From assembly GCF_020742345.1 (NCBI RefSeq), contig NZ_DYXC01000029.1:9639-73638 (forward strand): a DNA stretch of 64,000 bases, read 5' to 3'. The notes below the pieces were generated by a model that saw only the letters and a program-made list of their open reading frames with translations, did no database searches and was not told the origin of the DNA. The DNA is from Enteractinococcus helveticum (GTDB lineage Bacteria > Actinomycetota > Actinomycetes > Actinomycetales > Micrococcaceae). Below are positions 16,769 to 25,667 of the stretch, in pieces (the first letter of the stretch is position 1; each line of letters begins with the position of its first letter). Both the position numbers and the translations under genes were made by a program.

Positions 16769-18157
16769 GTGAAACAGTCGCGTTACTCCCCCGGCGCTCG
16801 ACTGCACCGCCAAAGCAGCGGTGCAGTGCGATTCTGGCGCGCCTTTACCATGGTTCTTACTGGCCACCCGGCTCGGGCGGCCGTGTCCGCTTTTGTGCTT
16901 GTGATCAGTGTGTTCACCGCACTGTTGGCGCTGCCGTGGGCTTCGGCCAATCACCAGCCGATGTCGTTGGTGGATGCGGCGGTCACGGCCACCTCTGCGG
17001 TGACCGTGACCGGGCTAACCTCACAGGATCCGGAATTTTATTCTTTTGCTGGCCAGGTTGTGATTCTTGCGGCTATTCAAACCGGCGGGTTGGGGATCGT
17101 AACCCTGGGTGCCTGGTTGACGCTGGTGGTCTCGCGACGGTTGAGCCTGCGTACCCGGTTGTTATCGACTGAATCGCTGGGCGTGTCAAAACTTGGTGAA
17201 GTCCCGGCCCTGTTGCTGACCGTTTTCGTGGTGACGTTATCGATTGAGGCGCTGCTGACGCTGGTGATGCTCCCGGTTTTTGTGCGGTCACTTGGGGTTG
17301 GTGAAGGGGTCTTCCACGCGGTATTTTATTCGGTTTCGGCATTTTCGAATGCCGGATTTGTCCTGGACGCCACCAGTTTGTCACACCCGCTGATCATGAC
17401 GACGATTAACATTGGCGTCTTTGCTGGCGCGCTGGGCTTTCCGGTGGTGTACATGCTCTACCGGATGGTGTTTCACAAAGCTCGAATGAATCTGCACACC
17501 CGCCTCACCTTGGAAATGACGGCAATTCTCTTGTTTGGTGGCGCCGTGGTGTTGGCAATCTTTGAGTGGAATAACCCTGCGACCCTGGGACCGATGAGTA
17601 CGGTCGATAAACTACATAACGCACTGTTTGCCTCGGGCATGACACGGTCGGGCGGGTTCAATACCTACGAGGTGACCGCCCAAACGGATCAGACGTTACT
17701 GGTAACCAACGTGTTGATGTTCATCGGTGGCGGTTCCGGTTCAACAGCCGGTGGCATCAAAGTCACCACACTGGCCGTGCTACTCTTGGCGATCGTGACC
17801 GAGATTCGCGGTGACGAGCATATCCGCGTACACCGGCGGGAGTTGCCGGTGACGATCATCCGGGTGGCGGTGGCCGTGCTGATGGCCGGCGGCGTCGTCG
17901 TATTGACCGCCGTGGTGCTGTTGACCTGGGTGACTGGCGCTGATTTAGGAGCCACACTGTTCGAGGTGCTGTCAGCATTTGGCACCGTGGGGCTTTCCAC
18001 CGGGTTGACGGCCAGTGCGCCCGATGCCGGCAAGTGGATCTTGGTCGCGGTGATGTTCATTGGGCGCGTGGGTACCATTACTTTTGCCACGGGTTTGACG
18101 ATCCGTCAACAAAAAACGTTATACCGTTTCCCAACAGAAAGGCCGATCATTGGTTAG
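16769..18157 (+). CDS. ktrB: TrkH/KtrB-family potassium uptake channel subunit
   Basis: Membrane-spanning K+ translocating subunit, 462 residues, with the four pore-loop repeats visible as TVTGL, SNAGF, TRSGGFNT and GTVGLSTG. These glycine positions form the selectivity filter. GTG 16769 has GAGGA about 11 bases upstream. It overlaps the next gene (RCK regulator) by 8 bases, so the two form a Trk/Ktr unit. Small single-RCK partner and length favour Ktr over the Trk type. Confidence 0.9.
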   Translation: MKQSRYSPGARLHRQSSGAVRFWRAFTMVLTGHPARAAVSAFVLVISVFTALLALPWASANHQPMSLVDAAVTATSAVTVTGLTSQDPEFYSFAGQVVILAAIQTGGLGIVTLGAWLTLVVSRRLSLRTRLLSTESLGVSKLGEVPALLLTVFVVTLSIEALLTLVMLPVFVRSLGVGEGVFHAVFYSVSAFSNAGFVLDATSLSHPLIMTTINIGVFAGALGFPVVYMLYRMVFHKARMNLHTRLTLEMTAILLFGGAVVLAIFEWNNPATLGPMSTVDKLHNALFASGMTRSGGFNTYEVTAQTDQTLLVTNVLMFIGGGSGSTAGGIKVTTLAVLLLAIVTEIRGDEHIRVHRRELPVTIIRVAVAVLMAGGVVVLTAVVLLTWVTGADLGATLFEVLSAFGTVGLSTGLTASAPDAGKWILVAVMFIGRVGTITFATGLTIRQQKTLYRFPTERPIIG

Positions 18158-18809
18158 ACCATTAGATTCTCCGGTATTAGTGATTGGGCTGGGCCGCTTT
18201 GGTTCGGCTCTGGCTCGCGAATTGACGGAGTTGGGACGCGAAATCATGGCACTGGAGCAGGATCGGAACATTGTCCAGCACTTTTCGGATGCCTTCACCA
18301 CCATTGTGCAAGCCGATGCAACGGACATCACGGCGCTCAAGCAGGTGGGTGCGGATCAATTTGAGACCGTTGTCGTCGGCATTGGGACGTCGGTTGAAAA
18401 TTCGGTGCTGACCGTGGCGAATTTGGTGGATTTGGGAATCACGAATATTTGGGCCAAGGCCATTACGCGCTCGCACGGTGAAATCTTGGAGCGCATTGGT
18501 GCAAAACATGTGATTTATCCGGAACAAGAAGCCGGTGAGCGCACCGCGCATCTACTCAGTGGCACGATGCGGAATTTCACGGAATTCGCTCCCGATTATG
18601 CTCTGGCGATTATTTCGGTGCCGGCGGTACTGGCGAATCGTTCGGTGCGTGAATTACGGTTGAAAGAACGCTACGGGGTGACACTCGTGGCCTATGAAGC
18701 CGATACGGAGTTCCAAAATATTTCCATGGATACCAAACTCCCGGAAGGTACCAATATGCTCGTGGCAGGTCCGACAGATAGGGTCGATGACTTTGCCAAG
18801 CGGATTTAG
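18150..18809 (+). CDS. ktrA: RCK (TrkA/KtrA) potassium uptake regulatory protein
   Basis: Cytoplasmic nucleotide-binding regulator of the channel encoded just upstream. The 219 residues contain an N-terminal Rossmann RCK_N domain with GLGRFGSALA (about residues 13-22), the acidic ALEQD that ends strand 2, a conserved QADATD, then a C-terminal RCK_C domain. The TTG start at 18150 has GAAAGG upstream and lies inside the end of the channel gene. A single RCK unit is the KtrA pattern. Confidence 0.9.
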   Translation: MVRPLDSPVLVIGLGRFGSALARELTELGREIMALEQDRNIVQHFSDAFTTIVQADATDITALKQVGADQFETVVVGIGTSVENSVLTVANLVDLGITNIWAKAITRSHGEILERIGAKHVIYPEQEAGERTAHLLSGTMRNFTEFAPDYALAIISVPAVLANRSVRELRLKERYGVTLVAYEADTEFQNISMDTKLPEGTNMLVAGPTDRVDDFAKRI

Positions 18810-18833
18810 CATCCACGGAAGGCGAAACGTTTT

Positions 18834-20243
18834 ATGGTGACTGCCAATGTGATCGGCTCAGGCCCCAATGGATTAGCGGCAGCAGTGACGTTAGCCAAGG
18901 CGGGGATTGAAGTCACCGTCTATGAACGCAACGCGATCCCAGGTGGCGGGGCTCGTTCGGTTGAGGCCACGCTGCCGGGAATCTTACATGACCATTGCGC
19001 TGGATTTCACCCGCTGTCGGTCAATAACGCATTCGTGTTGGACGCGCAGTTGGATAGCTTCGGTTTGGAATGGGCACTGCCAGCAATTCAGTATGCTCAC
19101 CCGTTGGACTATGGGCGCGGGGCGGCGGCTTACCGCTCGATTGAACACACCGGTCAACAGCTGGGCGATCCTGCTTGGCAGGTGCTGTTTGGTCCCCTGG
19201 CACGGCATTTTGCCAAACTGTCTAACGACGTGGTTCAGCCCATGCTGCAGTTTCCGCAGTCGCCCATTGGATTTACGCGCTTTGGTATGCGTGCAGGACT
19301 GCCGGTTAGTCTGTTGGCCAAAGCCTTCCGGACAGCTGAGGCTCAGGCATTATTCGCCGGGGTTGCCGCCCACGCGTTTCAACCGTTTCACACGCTGGGG
19401 TCTTCAGCCATTGGGGTGACCCTGTTAGCAGCAGCACACGCGGTGGGTTGGCCGGTGGCCAAAGGTGGTTCGCAGGCGATTGTGGATGCGATGCTCAAGG
19501 CCTTAGACCACTACGGCGCCACGGTGGTCACCGATGCCCATATCAGTTCGTTGGCTGATGTTCCCACCGCAGATATTGTGATGCTCAATACGGGTCCGGC
19601 GGCAGCCGCAGACATCCTAGGTTCGGCGGTGCCGGATCGTATCGCGTCTGGGTTGCGCCGCTACCGGTACGGGCCAGCAGCCGCCCCGGTGAGTTTGGCG
19701 GTAGAAGGTGGTATCCCGTGGCTGTATGAACCGGCACGTCAAGCAGGCACAGTACACGTAGGTGGATCGTTTGCGGAGATCGCCGTCGTCGAAGCACAGA
19801 TTTCCAAGGGCAGGATGCCGCCTAATCCCTTTGTGCTGGTGGGGCAGCAATCGGTGGCCGATCCGGTTCGGGCGCACCATAATATTCACCCGGTTGATGC
19901 GTATGCGCATGTGCCCGCCGGATATCCGCACGACGCCACCGAACTAATTATCCGTCAGCTGGAACGTTTTGCGCCCGGCGTGCGCGAGCGCATTGTGGCG
20001 CACAGTTCGCGCACCACCGCAGACCTGGAGGCAGATAACCCCAACTTTGTGGGTGGGGATATCGTTTCGGGCGCCAATTCCCTAGATCAGCTCCTGTTCC
20101 GTCCACGTCCGGCACTGAACCCGTACCGGTTGGGTTCAACGCGAGCATATCTGTGCTCTGCGGCCACGCCCCCTGGCGCCGGGGCGCACGGGATGGCCGG
20201 CTATAACGCGGCTCGAAGCGCGCTGGAGGATCTTGAACGCTAA
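18834..20243 (+). CDS. FAD-dependent NAD(P)/phytoene-desaturase-like oxidoreductase
   Basis: CrtI/PDS-like flavoprotein of 469 residues. The N-terminal dinucleotide-binding motif VIGSGPNGLAAA is at residues 6-17, followed by VYERN with the ribose-binding acid and GGGARSVE. The C terminus has the second FAD contact (RLGSTRAYLCSAATPPGAGAHG). The substrate is unknown; this subgroup is distinct from carotenoid desaturases and no other carotenoid gene is nearby. A GGAAGG site precedes the ATG. It follows the potassium genes by 24 bases and its stop overlaps proC by four bases on the other strand. Confidence 0.8.
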   Translation: MVTANVIGSGPNGLAAAVTLAKAGIEVTVYERNAIPGGGARSVEATLPGILHDHCAGFHPLSVNNAFVLDAQLDSFGLEWALPAIQYAHPLDYGRGAAAYRSIEHTGQQLGDPAWQVLFGPLARHFAKLSNDVVQPMLQFPQSPIGFTRFGMRAGLPVSLLAKAFRTAEAQALFAGVAAHAFQPFHTLGSSAIGVTLLAAAHAVGWPVAKGGSQAIVDAMLKALDHYGATVVTDAHISSLADVPTADIVMLNTGPAAAADILGSAVPDRIASGLRRYRYGPAAAPVSLAVEGGIPWLYEPARQAGTVHVGGSFAEIAVVEAQISKGRMPPNPFVLVGQQSVADPVRAHHNIHPVDAYAHVPAGYPHDATELIIRQLERFAPGVRERIVAHSSRTTADLEADNPNFVGGDIVSGANSLDQLLFRPRPALNPYRLGSTRAYLCSAATPPGAGAHGMAGYNAARSALEDLER

Positions 20244-21055
20244 GCGCCGAGTTCTTCGGAACGGGCGACGTTGGCCTGCAGTGCCTTGATGATCAGGTCA
20301 TTGAACCCGTTGGCGTCCATCGAATTTAGTGCGGCCTGCGTGGTGCCGCCTTCGGTAGCAATCGAGTCTTCTAGTGCGCTGGGATCGGCGTCGTGGTGGT
20401 CCAACATTGCGCCGGCGCCAACCACTGTCAGACGGGCCAGTTCCTGGGCAACCTGTTCTTCCAGCCCCAATTCCACGCCGGCGGCAGCAAGGGCATTGAC
20501 GAATCGGAAGACGTATCCCGGTCCGGAGCCGGCCAACGCGCCCAGCGCATTGAGCTGGTCTTCGGACAGTTGGAACACGGTGCCCGATGCGGCGAAGAGT
20601 TGTTCAACCTGGGTGACCTGTGCATCGGTAACGGTGGTCCCGCGTGCCAGGCCCACCACACCTTTGCCAACGGTCAGTGCGACGTTGGGCATCGTGCGCA
20701 CCACGGGTTGGCCTTCGGGCAACACCGAAGTCAGCGTGGCCAGTGTGGTGCCGGCAGCCACCGAAACCACCACGGTGTCGGAACGCAGCGCATCGGCCAA
20801 CCCTTGTGCGGTCTCCACGATGTGGAATGGTTTGACCCCCAGCACCACGATGTCGGCATCAGCCACCGCCTGGGCATTGGCTCCCGGGTTGTTTTGCTCT
20901 GCTGTCACCGAGATACCAAATGCTTCGCGCCGGGAGGCAGCGGAGGCTTCCGAATGCGTGGTGGCAATCAGGTTTTCGGGGTCGTAGCCTTCGGCTAACA
21001 GGCCGGCGACGATCGCAGAGTTGAGATGACCTAAACCAATAAAGCTGATGCGCAC
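20240..21055 (-). CDS. proC: Pyrroline-5-carboxylate reductase
   Basis: Last enzyme of proline synthesis, NAD(P)H-dependent, cytoplasmic. The 271 residues begin with the Rossmann strand ISFIGLGHLNSAIVAGL. GVKPFHI and VVSVAAGTTL follow, and the C-terminal helical domain carries GSGPGYVFRFVNA and the signature-like EGGTTQAALNSM. The GTG at 21055 is chosen, because it overlaps the upstream stop (TAGTG) and has GGAG upstream, rather than the far longer open frame. It is coupled to the sugar isomerase gene. Confidence 0.92.
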   Translation of the reverse strand: MRISFIGLGHLNSAIVAGLLAEGYDPENLIATTHSEASAASRREAFGISVTAEQNNPGANAQAVADADIVVLGVKPFHIVETAQGLADALRSDTVVVSVAAGTTLATLTSVLPEGQPVVRTMPNVALTVGKGVVGLARGTTVTDAQVTQVEQLFAASGTVFQLSEDQLNALGALAGSGPGYVFRFVNALAAAGVELGLEEQVAQELARLTVVGAGAMLDHHDADPSALEDSIATEGGTTQAALNSMDANGFNDLIIKALQANVARSEELGA

Positions 21056-21867
21056 TAGTGTTGTTCTCCTTGGGTTGCTGGGTTGCGTGCCAGATGTTTG
21101 CGGGTGAAGGCCAGTGCTTCGGCCAGCATTTCTTCGCGGTGGCCCGGATATTGTTGGCCGCGCGTGGATACCTCGATACACACGGCGCCGTCGTAGTCAC
21201 TTTCGGCCAGATAATGTAGCGATTCCACCACGCGTTGATTGCCGTGGCCGGGCAGCAGGTGTTCATCGGCCGGTGAGCCGGCCCCATCGGTCAGGTGGAC
21301 GTGTGCTAGCCGCGAACCCAGCAGTTTGATGGCTCGTAGCGAATCCATTTTGGCGGTTGCCGCGTGCGAGAAATCCCAGGTGACATGGTCATAGTCCTGT
21401 GGGATTGGATCATAGTGGGGCAGATACATTTTAATTTCTTGGCCGCTGACTCGCCACGGGTACATGTTTTCCACCGTAATGGTCACCCCGGTGGCTTGCA
21501 TGATGTCGCGAATGCCGTCGGCAAAATCGGTTGCATAGGAGCCTTGCCAGCGAAAGGGTGGATGCACGACGACGATTTCTGCCCCCAGTTCGCGCGCCAG
21601 GTCGGCTGCGCGGGCGACTTTGGTCCACGCGGAGCCCCAGACCTGTTGCGTAAAGAGCAGGGTTGGGGCGTGGATCGAGTGAATGGGCATGGAGTGCCGC
21701 TGGGCCAGGTCATCGAGCTTGGTGGGGTCGTGGGTCCACCGGTTCTGGGTGATCATGATTTCAACACCGTCATAGCCGAGGTCATCTGCCATGGCAAAGA
21801 CGTGTTGGGGTGGTAGAGAAAAGATCGACGACGACGACAGTGTCACCGGGATTTCTGGTCTAGCCAC
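21055..21867 (-). CDS. Sugar phosphate isomerase/epimerase family protein (AP endonuclease 2-like TIM barrel)
   Basis: The 270-residue protein has the xylose-isomerase-like TIM-barrel pattern: GYDGVEIMI at the first strands, HAPTLL, VVHPPF, ITVENM, VTWDFSHAA, VHLTDG and CIEVSTRG, in order, with the metal-binding Glu, Asp, His and Glu expected at strand ends. The substrate is unknown. The GTG start has AGGAG 6 bases upstream. It overlaps the Ppx gene by 8 bases, so ppx, this gene and proC form one operon. Confidence 0.8.
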   Translation of the reverse strand: MARPEIPVTLSSSSIFSLPPQHVFAMADDLGYDGVEIMITQNRWTHDPTKLDDLAQRHSMPIHSIHAPTLLFTQQVWGSAWTKVARAADLARELGAEIVVVHPPFRWQGSYATDFADGIRDIMQATGVTITVENMYPWRVSGQEIKMYLPHYDPIPQDYDHVTWDFSHAATAKMDSLRAIKLLGSRLAHVHLTDGAGSPADEHLLPGHGNQRVVESLHYLAESDYDGAVCIEVSTRGQQYPGHREEMLAEALAFTRKHLARNPATQGEQH

Positions 21868-22897
21868 CTGTTACTCCTAGTGAGAATCCGGGCCGTTGGT
21901 CATCCGAGGTCAAGTCTACGCCCTCCACCCTGGCACTGTCCTTGGTCTGCGCAACACGTCCTTGAACACGTAGGGCGTCCAAGCGCCCCAGGATCAGGCC
22001 CTCACGTAGCGCCCACGGGCAGATGCTGAGCTTTTTGACCTTAAATATTTTCATGGCGGCCTGGGCCACCATGCCACCGGCTAATACCTGACGGGCACGA
22101 ATGTCAGAGACCCCGGGCAGCTGGGCGCGCTGGGTTTCGGTCATCAGTGCCATGGTCTGGTTCCACATCAGCAGGTCTTTGGCTCGCAGTTTGCGCGGCA
22201 CAAAGAGCCCGTCAGTCGATGGCGCAGCCCCTGCGACGCGGGCCAGCGAGCGGAAGGTCTTTGATGTACCGGTGACCACCGTATTATCCGGGAGCTTTTT
22301 CGGAAACATCTTCCGGTATTTTTTTAACACCGAATAGATGTAGTCGTCTAAGGTTTCGACCTGCTGTGCTGAGGGCGGATCGGGGTCCGGGAAGAATTCT
22401 CGGGTCAGCCGCTGAGCGCCCAGCGGCACAGATACGGCGGTGGTGGGCAACTCATCGGTGCCAAAAGACATTTCAAATGAGCCGCCACCGATATCAAAAT
22501 TCAACAGATTTTCCACGTGCCAACCGTGCCAGCGCCGCACCGCGAAATAGGTCATCGCGGCTTCCTGGTCGCCCGATAGCACGGTGAGATGCACCCTGGT
22601 TTCTTCGGTAATACGTTCGAGTACCTCGGGGCCATTGGCCGCATCACGAATGGCCGAGGTACAAAAACTGATCATATCGGCGGCATCATTGGCCTTAGCG
22701 AAGGCAACGGCTCCGTGAATAAACTCGATCAGGCTGCGCTGGCCTTCTTGGGTGATGGCACCGTCGTCATCAAGGTGTTCGATCAGCGACATCGGACGTT
22801 TATGGTCGGCGTACGCGGTTGGGCGTGCTCCGGGAAACGCATCCACCAGTAATAGGTGGACCGTATTTGATCCGATGTCCAGGACTCCCAGACGCAT
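21860..22897 (-). CDS. Exopolyphosphatase / guanosine pentaphosphatase family (Ppx/GppA)
   Basis: Actin-like ATPase fold enzyme that degrades polyphosphate or pppGpp. The 345 residues contain the phosphate-1 loop VLDIGSNTVHLL (residues 5-16), the catalytic-region TSAIRDA, the phosphate-2 loop NFDIGGGSFEMSF and the later TGTSKTFRSLARV. Length fits the short actinobacterial Ppx that lacks a C-terminal HD domain. It starts 7 bases after the topA stop with only a weak AAGAAG upstream, so it may be co-transcribed with topA. Confidence 0.87.
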   Translation of the reverse strand: MRLGVLDIGSNTVHLLLVDAFPGARPTAYADHKRPMSLIEHLDDDGAITQEGQRSLIEFIHGAVAFAKANDAADMISFCTSAIRDAANGPEVLERITEETRVHLTVLSGDQEAAMTYFAVRRWHGWHVENLLNFDIGGGSFEMSFGTDELPTTAVSVPLGAQRLTREFFPDPDPPSAQQVETLDDYIYSVLKKYRKMFPKKLPDNTVVTGTSKTFRSLARVAGAAPSTDGLFVPRKLRAKDLLMWNQTMALMTETQRAQLPGVSDIRARQVLAGGMVAQAAMKIFKVKKLSICPWALREGLILGRLDALRVQGRVAQTKDSARVEGVDLTSDDQRPGFSLGVTGG

Positions 22898-22904
22898 GGT
22901 TATG

Positions 22905-25631
22905 CTACTTCTTCTTCGTTCGTTTGACGGGGCCTTTGGCCCGTTTCTCGGCGAGCAGTTCGAAGGCTTGGCCCTCGGTGATCTGTTCTGGGGCGGTACC
23001 GCGGGGCACGGTCACGTTGGTGGTGCCGTCGGTAATATAAGGGCCAAATCGGCCTTCTTTGATCACGACTTTCTTGCCCGACGACGGGTCATTGCCGAAT
23101 TCGGCAATCGGCGGTTTGGCTTGACCCCTGCCCCGTCGCTGTTTGGGTTGCGCGTAAATTTCCTCGGCTTGCGCAAGCGTGATGGTAAATAGCTGCTCTT
23201 CGGATTCCAGTGATCGCGAGTCCGAGCCCTTGCGCAAATACGGGCCAAAGCGACCGTTTTGTGCGGTGATCTCTTCGCCATCGGCGGCCACACCCAGACT
23301 CCGTGGTAGCGACAGAATCTTCAGCGCGTCGTCCAAGGTCATGGTTGCAATCTCCATGCCCTTGAGCAAGGACCCAGTTTTAGGTTTGGGCTTCTTCGGG
23401 GCCTTTTTAGGTTTCTTCCGCCCGTTTTTGTAATACTCATCAGGTTGGGCGTCTTTATACGCTTGGATTTCTTCTTCAGTGAAGTCCCGAATAATTTGGG
23501 TGACGTAGGGTCCATAGCGGCCATCTTTGGCAACAATTTCATAACCGGTTTCCGGATCAGTACCCAGGAGCCGTTCAGAGGGCCCGGCGGTTTCTATCAT
23601 TTCGACGGCGAGGGCTGCCGTGAGCTCATCCGGCGCCATTTCTTCGGGGACGTTGGCGCGCTTGGGGTCCTCGCCCTCTTGGGCATCAGCCCCCGGGGTC
23701 TGTTCCAGGTACGGGCCGTAGCGTCCCACCCGTAGGGTGATCCCCTCGGCAACTGGAATCGAGTTGATGGCCCGAGCGTCAATATCGCCCAGGTTTTCCA
23801 CGGTGTGCTTCAGGCCCTGAGCTGATTCAGCCTGCCCGAAGTAGAAGCCTTCCAACCAGTCGCGGCGATCCATCTGGCCGGCGGCAATCTGGTCGAGGTC
23901 ATCTTCCATGCGGGCGGTGAACTCGTAGTCCACGTAACGGGCGAAATGTTCTTCCAACAGCCGGATTACCGAAAACGCTATCCAGGACGGTACCAGTGCT
24001 GAGCCGCGTTTACGCACGTAGCCGCGGTCCAGAATCGTGGAGATGGTTGGGGCATACGTTGATGGGCGCCCAATTTCACGTTTTTCTAATTCGGCGACCA
24101 ACGAGGCTTCAGTGTAGCGAGCCGGTGGCGTGGTTTCGTGGCCGTCGGCTTCAAGATCACGGGCCTCCAAGATCTGGCCTTCACCCATATCGGGTAGGCG
24201 GGCGTCGTCGCGCTCTTGTTTTTCACCCGGCACAGATTTCTGATCCGATTCATAGGCTTTCATGAACCCGGGTACGGTAATCACGGTGCCCGAGGCAGAG
24301 AACTCGGCAACCCGCGGAGTAGTTTCGGCCGAGGTGCCCGCAATTTTCACGGTGGCCGTGTATCCGGTGGCATCAATCATCTGCGAGGCCACGGTGCGTT
24401 TCCAGATCAGCTCATAGAGCCGGTACTCGTCGGCGGTCAACGAGTTTTTGACTTTTGACGGCGTCCGGAAGTAGTCCCCGGACGGGCGGATCGCTTCGTG
24501 AGCTTCCTGTGCAGAAGCATTCTTGGAGGCGTAATAGCGCGGTTTATCCGGCACCATCTGGCCGCCATAGAGTTCGGTGGCCTGCTGACGGGCCGCCGAA
24601 ATCGCCTGGCTGGACAAGACAACCGAGTCGGTACGCATGTAGGTGATGTACCCATTTTCATACAGTCGCTGGGCCACCTGCATGGTCACCCGCGAGGTGA
24701 ACCGCAGACGCCGCGAGGCTTCCTGTTGCAGGGTCGAGGTGGTAAACGGTGCTGCCGGACGACGGCGATATGGCTTGTCCTCAAGCGAGGTGATCGCAAA
24801 TTCGGTAGCTGCCAGCCCCGTGGCCAGTGACTGGGCGGAAGACTGATCCAGGTGAACAACTTCAGCCTTGGATTTCAGCTGCCCTTCGTCGTCAAAATCT
24901 CGACCGGTGGCCACCCGAATATTATCAACGGCCGAAAGCTTGGCCGTGAAGGATTCTTCGTCGTCGGTCACAAAATCTGCGGTCAGATCCCAGTACGACG
25001 CCGGCACAAAAGCCATGCGTTCGCGTTCGCGTTCCACAACCAGGCGGGTGGCCACGGACTGTACACGACCCGCCGATAGCCCGGGGCCGACTTTGCGCCA
25101 CAGCACCGGGGAGATTTCATAACCGTAGAGCCGATCGAGGATGCGACGGGTTTCCTGGGCATCTACCAGATCGGTATCGAGTTCGCGAATATTTTCTAGG
25201 GCACGCTGGATACCCTCTTCGGTAATTTCCGTAAACGCCATGCGGTAGACCGGGACTTTGGGTTTCAGCACCTCAAGCAGGTGCCAGGCAATCGCCTCGC
25301 CTTCCCGGTCAGCATCTGTTGCCAGGTAGAGTTCGTCGGCGGTCTTGAGCGCTTTGCGAAGTTCTGCGACTTTCTTTTTCTTATCGTCTGCAACCACATA
25401 ATAGGGTTCGAAACCGTCTTCGGTGTCTACTGCGAATTTGCCGTAGGGGCCCTTTTTCATGTCGGTGGGCAGATCAGATGGGCGGGGTAGGTCGCGAATG
25501 TGACCTACAGAGGAATCAACAATCCAGCCCTCACCAAGGAATTTGGCGATGGATCGGCTTTTGGCCGGGGATTCCACGATAACCAATTTGGTGGTATCAC
25601 CATTGGTCGTTGCAGAACTTTTTGCGCTCAC
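22905..25631 (-). CDS. topA: DNA topoisomerase I
   Basis: Type IA topoisomerase that relaxes negative supercoils. The 908 residues include the Toprim domain (VIVESPAKS, then the metal-binding TDADREGEA near residue 107) and the active-site Tyr near residue 331 in GYITYMRTDS. There are no zinc-finger cysteines. Instead the C terminus carries four copies of a GR(Y/F)GPY(L/V/I) repeat and Lys-rich stretches, including the final KRTKKK, as in other actinobacteria. GTG 25631 is chosen because AAAAGGAG stands 4-5 bases upstream; an in-frame GTG at 25646 is possible. Confidence 0.95.
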   Translation of the reverse strand: MSAKSSATTNGDTTKLVIVESPAKSRSIAKFLGEGWIVDSSVGHIRDLPRPSDLPTDMKKGPYGKFAVDTEDGFEPYYVVADDKKKKVAELRKALKTADELYLATDADREGEAIAWHLLEVLKPKVPVYRMAFTEITEEGIQRALENIRELDTDLVDAQETRRILDRLYGYEISPVLWRKVGPGLSAGRVQSVATRLVVERERERMAFVPASYWDLTADFVTDDEESFTAKLSAVDNIRVATGRDFDDEGQLKSKAEVVHLDQSSAQSLATGLAATEFAITSLEDKPYRRRPAAPFTTSTLQQEASRRLRFTSRVTMQVAQRLYENGYITYMRTDSVVLSSQAISAARQQATELYGGQMVPDKPRYYASKNASAQEAHEAIRPSGDYFRTPSKVKNSLTADEYRLYELIWKRTVASQMIDATGYTATVKIAGTSAETTPRVAEFSASGTVITVPGFMKAYESDQKSVPGEKQERDDARLPDMGEGQILEARDLEADGHETTPPARYTEASLVAELEKREIGRPSTYAPTISTILDRGYVRKRGSALVPSWIAFSVIRLLEEHFARYVDYEFTARMEDDLDQIAAGQMDRRDWLEGFYFGQAESAQGLKHTVENLGDIDARAINSIPVAEGITLRVGRYGPYLEQTPGADAQEGEDPKRANVPEEMAPDELTAALAVEMIETAGPSERLLGTDPETGYEIVAKDGRYGPYVTQIIRDFTEEEIQAYKDAQPDEYYKNGRKKPKKAPKKPKPKTGSLLKGMEIATMTLDDALKILSLPRSLGVAADGEEITAQNGRFGPYLRKGSDSRSLESEEQLFTITLAQAEEIYAQPKQRRGRGQAKPPIAEFGNDPSSGKKVVIKEGRFGPYITDGTTNVTVPRGTAPEQITEGQAFELLAEKRAKGPVKRTKKK

Positions 25632-25667
25632 GTGGCTCCTTTTCACTACAGCTTCTTCAACACTAAT

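Noticed and set aside
20271..20987. 238-codon plus-strand frame
   Set aside because: Antisense shadow of proC, whose motifs are complete on the minus strand; no recognisable protein features.
21364..21816. 150-codon plus-strand frame
   Set aside because: Antisense to the TIM-barrel isomerase gene and without family motifs.
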